Of a stretch of 64,000 nucleotides of DNA, positions 59,671 through 64,000 are shown in pieces. The stretch spans positions 5,084,001 through 5,148,000 of the forward strand of contig BSBM01000186.1 of the NCBI GenBank assembly GCA_027924585.1, in the 5' to 3' direction. Origin of the DNA: Larix kaempferi (Eukaryota > Streptophyta > Pinopsida > Pinales > Pinaceae). The first letter of the stretch is position 1. Every line of letters starts with the position of its first letter. The notes under the pieces are model-generated. The model did not search any database. It worked only from the letters and a program-made list of their open reading frames with translations, and was not told where the DNA came from. Made by a program: the position numbers and the translations under genes.

Positions 59671-62600
59671 CTATTACTACAAAATCAATCATGCTAAGAA
59701 ACAACCATTCATCTACCCTAAACTACCAATCGAAATTATGTAATCACTGGGAGATCAAAATACCATTAAACAATTAACAGTCTGCAAAATACAAACCACA
59801 CAAATGATTCTAAGATTAAAAATCAATCTACAATCTATAAATCATAATCAAACCTATGTTAAACAAGATAAAATAGAGCAAGCTCACCTGAGTGGTGGGC
59901 CCTTGCCACACATTGAACTTTCCGTAAAGCTTTAGAGACTAAGGAATTTGTTCACCAAGCATCAAGTCATAAGCACAAAGATCATTAACATCAAAATAAT
60001 TTGATCACAATATCACATGGTTCAATAGTAAAACATAAACATAATTTTTATTCATTACCATCCCTATATTACACAAGCAATAATCATGATAATTCCTCTC
60101 CTCCTTTCCTTAGCCTTATTCCTCTATTTATACATTCAGATCAAGCTTAAACAACTTTCAACAAACTCATAAATTCATTCCACAAACTCAGAAAACACAA
60201 ATTTGACAAAAATTGGAAAAATGTCCCCTCAGTATCTCTCTTCCCATTGCGAATTTCGTGAAACGCATTCTGGGTTTTTTAGCTGGCTATGTTTTCTTCA
60301 AACCCATTATACCATTTGACGAGATATTCTCCCACATACACACAAATCAATGCGCAATATTCCCTCCAAAAATAGATTTTCGGCTAAAAATATGGGTTTG
60401 ATTCTTTTAGAGATGTTCAATTTTCTTGGAATCTGTGTATCCAAATCAAAACCTGTTTCTTGATTTCTAGACCTATTAATCCCTAAATGTGGGAACATTC
60501 CCCCTTATATTGTGGTGCATTACTTTAGTTTTGATGTCGGATTTGATCCACTGGTTGTAATTGTCATTAGTATGGTTATATTAGTTATGTCGACTTGGGT
60601 CAGTGAGTTGTAATTGTACCTCTTAATCTCCTATATTTGGTAGTATTTTAAGAATCAAATTCAAAAAATTGGACACGTGGCACATCGTACATTCTCGCTC
60701 TTCTAAAAACATCAAAATTAACAAGTGTTGGCAAAATTATCACAACTTTTTTTTTTGCACATCCAAATTCAGCGAGACCTGTGGCATTGGAAAAAAGACA
60801 TATCAAGCTACCACAAACCGATATTTTAGACTTAGAGGGGCCGATATTTCAGGGTTACCTCAGTTGAAAGGTTGGCTAGCAAATTAGTCTTTAAATCAAG
60901 GTTGGAAAAATGTACGTCATTTTAAATTTGAATAAATGTTAGTAGAATGATATATTTAAGGTGAACCAAAGGTGTCATATCTACTTATATTGTTCAAAAT
61001 GCCACCAAAAGGTAGCGGAAAAAATCACACTCCACTCATCCATGACTTATAATGAAAGTGAAGGCATAACTTTTAGGATGTCTAAGTTGGAAGATATGAT
61101 GAAAGGGACTATGAAAATGGTTGATTTAGTTAACTTGGAAAATAAGATTTCTAGTAAAGAGGATCTCAAGGGGATGGATAGTAAATAGGATCTCAAGGGG
61201 ATGGCTAGAAAAGAGTATCTTGAAGATTTGAAGATACTACTAAATGATATAAGACTTAGCCTTCCTACACAACCGTCTACTCAAGAAGAGGATACAGAGG
61301 AAAATGGGGACTCATTCCAGTCAAGTATTGAGAAAATTGAAAAACAACTAGAGAATAAGAGCTTTGAGTCCCAAAAATATAATGATCTACTCCATCATCA
61401 TGGGTTCAAATCAGGTCCGAAGAATTATTTTATTCCCAAGATTGACATGAGAAAGTTTAATGGAAATGATCCAATAACATGGATATTATAGGTGGAGTAA
61501 TTCTTTGATCTACAACAAGTGCCAACTTTGCAAAAGGTAAATATTCCATCATTATATTTAGAGCCTAACCAATTTGTATGGTACCAATGGCTTTGTGACC
61601 GTAAAATGGACTCTATTATCTCTTGGTCTATATTCACGAAAGAATTGATTACACATTACGCCGATATTAATAGCAACACTCTCTTTAGTCAGTTGATAAA
61701 TCTCAAACAAAAAGGTCTAGTTACAGAGCACATCAAGGAGTTTCAGAAGTTAAGTCTTAGAGTAAAGAATATTTCAGAAGATAATTTGTTGGATCTATTT
61801 ATGGTCACTTTAAAGGAGAATATTCAACATGATATACGTATCCTTGAACCTAAATCATTGGATAATGCTTTTAGTTTGGCAAGGAAAATTGAAAGTAAAA
61901 ATATGGCGATGACTACTAGAAGGACCACCTCCAACATATATAGAGAGAATAATATTCCTTCTTCTAACACACCTCAAAGGTTGAAACCTCAAAAACTAGA
62001 TGAAAGAAGAGACAAAGGTATATGTTTTAATTGTGATAGCAAGTATAGTAAGGGACATAAATGTGGCGGGAATAAATTATTGTACATAGGTTGTGAAGAG
62101 GAAGGAGCAAAAGAACAAGAACGTTCTCAAGATGAACAAATATAAGAGATTACTTCTGAAGCTATTACTCCCACCATATCTTGTCATGCATTTTCTGGAA
62201 TTAGAACTCTGCAAACTCTCAAGATTGAAGGATATATCGAAAAGAATAAGGTAACAATGTTGATTGATTATGGTAGTACTCATGATTTCATTCACTGTAA
62301 ATTAGTCAAAGTTTTCAACTGCTTTGTATATCCAGTACCAAAGTTTCAAGTAATGATTACAGATGGAGGAACTATCAATTGCTCGGGGAAATGCCATAAT
62401 ATCAATCTTACTATGAGGGAATATGTATTGAATAGTCCAATGATTGATATTCCAATGGGTGGTGTAGATGTTGTCATAGGAGTTCAATGGTTACAATCAT
62501 TGGGAACCGTGGCTTTTAATTTTCGGAATCTTTTCATGAAATTTTTATGGGAAGGAAAGGAATATGAGTTAAATGGCATCACATGGAAACCAAGCAAGGT

Positions 62601-63036
62601 GATAAGCTCTAATGGTATGATAAAATTGATTAAAAAGGGACATCAAGGTGTAATTGCACAATTATGATGGTTCGATGATCAAACATCTAATCCTCCTATC
62701 TCCTCATATCTCCAAAGGGTCATTATTAAGCATTCCAAGGTATTTGAAGATATTCCAAAAGGTCTTCCACCTGTTCAAGATTTTGATCATGGTATTCACT
62801 TAATTTAAGGAATTGGTCCTCCTAACATAAGACCTTACATATACCTCTATGGCTAGAAGAGTGAAATTGAGCATATGGTCAAAGAAATGTTAGAGGCTAG
62901 CATAATTAGGCCTATCCAAAGTTCTTAATATGCACTAATGGTAATGGCACACAAGCCAGATGGATCATGGCATATGTGTCCAAATTATAGAGAGATCAAC
63001 AAAATTACCATTAAAGATAAGTTTCCCATTCATGTA
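59671..63036 (+). mobile_element. Ty3/Gypsy unit, copy 2
   Basis: This is a direct-orientation copy of 41609-45475. It shares the upstream block with the minus-strand TATA box (60124-60134). About 500 bp (copy 1 from roughly 42583 to 43078) is missing at about 60635, including the primer site and most of the leader, with short 'tatat' homology at the break. It ends at 'cccattcatgt' within the reverse transcriptase, earlier than copy 1. Confidence 0.88.
60961..63036 (+). pseudogene. gag-pol of Gypsy copy 2
   Basis: It has the same frame and domains as copy 1. Gag is better preserved here (61519-62145 open, including LIKQKGLV-like and AFSLARKIESKNMAM parts and the knuckle CFNCDSKYSKGHKC). The protease begins MLIDYGSTHDFIHC (62257 on) and includes GVQWLQSLG. 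Stops at 61186, 61489, 62854 and 62926 are identical in place to those of copy 1; a TAA within HLI (near 62806) and a TGA near 62666 are private. It has no reverse transcriptase palm, RNase H or integrase. Confidence 0.85.
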
Positions 63037-64000
63037 TGCTACAGAGAAAACCATCCTATGGCTTGGGGTAGACCACAACAGATAGATGACTACTAGAAAT
63101 CAAATCAATTCCCAATGCATGCTATATAAATGTAAATGCTAATATGTGGAATAAAATACTGACCTTCAACCGGATGTTTGATGTAGATCCTAGTTGAGCT
63201 TTCAAACCTCTACACTTTAACCTGCAGCTTATTCTCACCAATACACACAAGCAACTGCATATAATGATGGAATATTGGTAAATACTGAGAAGGGGGGGTG
63301 AATCAGTATTGTAAACTTTTAACCTTTTAACCACTTATTAAGCTTTAATCAAAACATGGAATCAACAAGATACACAACAAAATTTATCGTGGAACCCCAA
63401 TTGGGTAAACCACCAAAACTTTCTATACTGCAAAATTGTGTTTACAATATGTTTTGCAAGTAACAACTTGCTAGAGACACCAATCCCCTAGTTTCTTAGC
63501 TACCACCGAAGGATGCACCCACACCCTAGTTTCTGTCTGCACCTACAGACAAGGAAACACCAATACCCTGATTTTCCAGCCAATACTGGAAGGAGGCTTA
63601 ATACCCCCTTGGAGGCATGAAGCCTACCCTAGAACCATCCTACCACCCTAGTATGTTTCTTATTAGTTTTTCATATCTTCTTTTAACTCTGTCACTGCCT
63701 TTTTCTTCCACTTTCCTGGTCTCTGTCTTCTGGTCTTCAATGCTTCGTCAACAACTTGTTTTTTGTCTTCTTATTCTTCAATGTTGCTTCAGATCTTCAT
63801 CATTCCCAGACAAGTTTTCTGATCTTTGTACACCTTCAAATCAGCATCAGCATTCTTCCATAGAAGCCCTCTTTAATTCGGGATCTTCATTATTTCTTCC
63901 TTCTTCAGCAAACTCAACTACAGAGCCATCTTCCTACTTTTTAAATATTCATAATTCAACTACAAGAGACATTACTTCTATTTCGATTTTCTGCTTATAT
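63037..64000. other. Unassigned repeat-like DNA at the window end
   Basis: The run 'gaagggggggtgaatcag' near 63288 is of a type often seen at LTR-retrotransposon edges, and 63480-63660 has a loose 'caccaataccct' repetition. No ORF is supported and no partner lies in the window. Confidence 0.35.

Overview
This window is repeat-dominated nuclear DNA of a large-genome seed plant. A gymnosperm fits best (many old, slowly decaying retroelements and an endogenous caulimovirid), but that is inference. I see no intact, clearly functional cellular gene. The recognisable parts are LTR retrotransposons (three Ty3/Gypsy units plus a possible LTR edge), one L1-type LINE with clean termini, one endogenous pararetrovirus, foldback and other repeats, and fragments of host genes (sugar transporter, PIF1-like helicase, and an unidentified duplicated first exon). 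Layout, 0-25 kb: a repeat of about 1.6-1.75 kb occurs at 1-1748 and again inverted at 23034-24583, with a third diverged piece near 4.25 kb. Between the arms lie degenerate tandem repeats, a coding-like 20-residue tandem repeat (3.2-3.65 kb), a 143-bp hairpin (3.8 kb), a PIF1 helicase remnant (6.2-6.7 kb, minus), the C-terminal half of a monosaccharide transporter pseudogene (12.66-13.55 kb, minus), a complete but decayed chromovirus with both LTRs (13747-20361), and a 365-bp foldback element (21.7-22.0 kb). Layout, 25-36 kb: mostly AT-rich DNA with a decayed ORF at 24.7-25.5 kb, a possible small secreted-peptide exon (27.86 kb), a 620-bp pyrimidine tract, a perfect 176-bp tandem duplication (30.4-30.76 kb), a duplicated exon that keeps its frame (31.18-31.66 kb, minus), and a G-poor, telomere-like stretch (33.6-34.3 kb). 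Layout, 36-40.5 kb: an L1 LINE with exact 16-bp target-site duplications and a poly(A) tail. Its ORF2 has lost nearly all endonuclease and the whole reverse transcriptase, yet keeps frame, and it carries an intact extra ORF downstream. Layout, 41.6-64 kb: a Gypsy unit (41.6-45.6 kb) is followed by an endogenous pararetrovirus (46-51.9 kb) flanked by 300-bp inverted copies of what looks like its own RNA leader. Then comes a complete minus-strand Reina-like chromovirus with perfect TSDs (52606-58818), then a second copy of the first Gypsy unit (59.67-63.04 kb) that shares four premature stops with the first. How parts relate: elements are dead mainly by nonsense substitution, often CAG/CAA to TAG/TAA or TGG to TAG, with few frameshifts in three of them, as expected for methylated DNA that decays by cytosine deamination. 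The most unusual signals are the leader-bounded inverted repeats of the pararetrovirus, the frame-preserving template-switch scar in the LINE, and the shared stop codons of the duplicated Gypsy unit.
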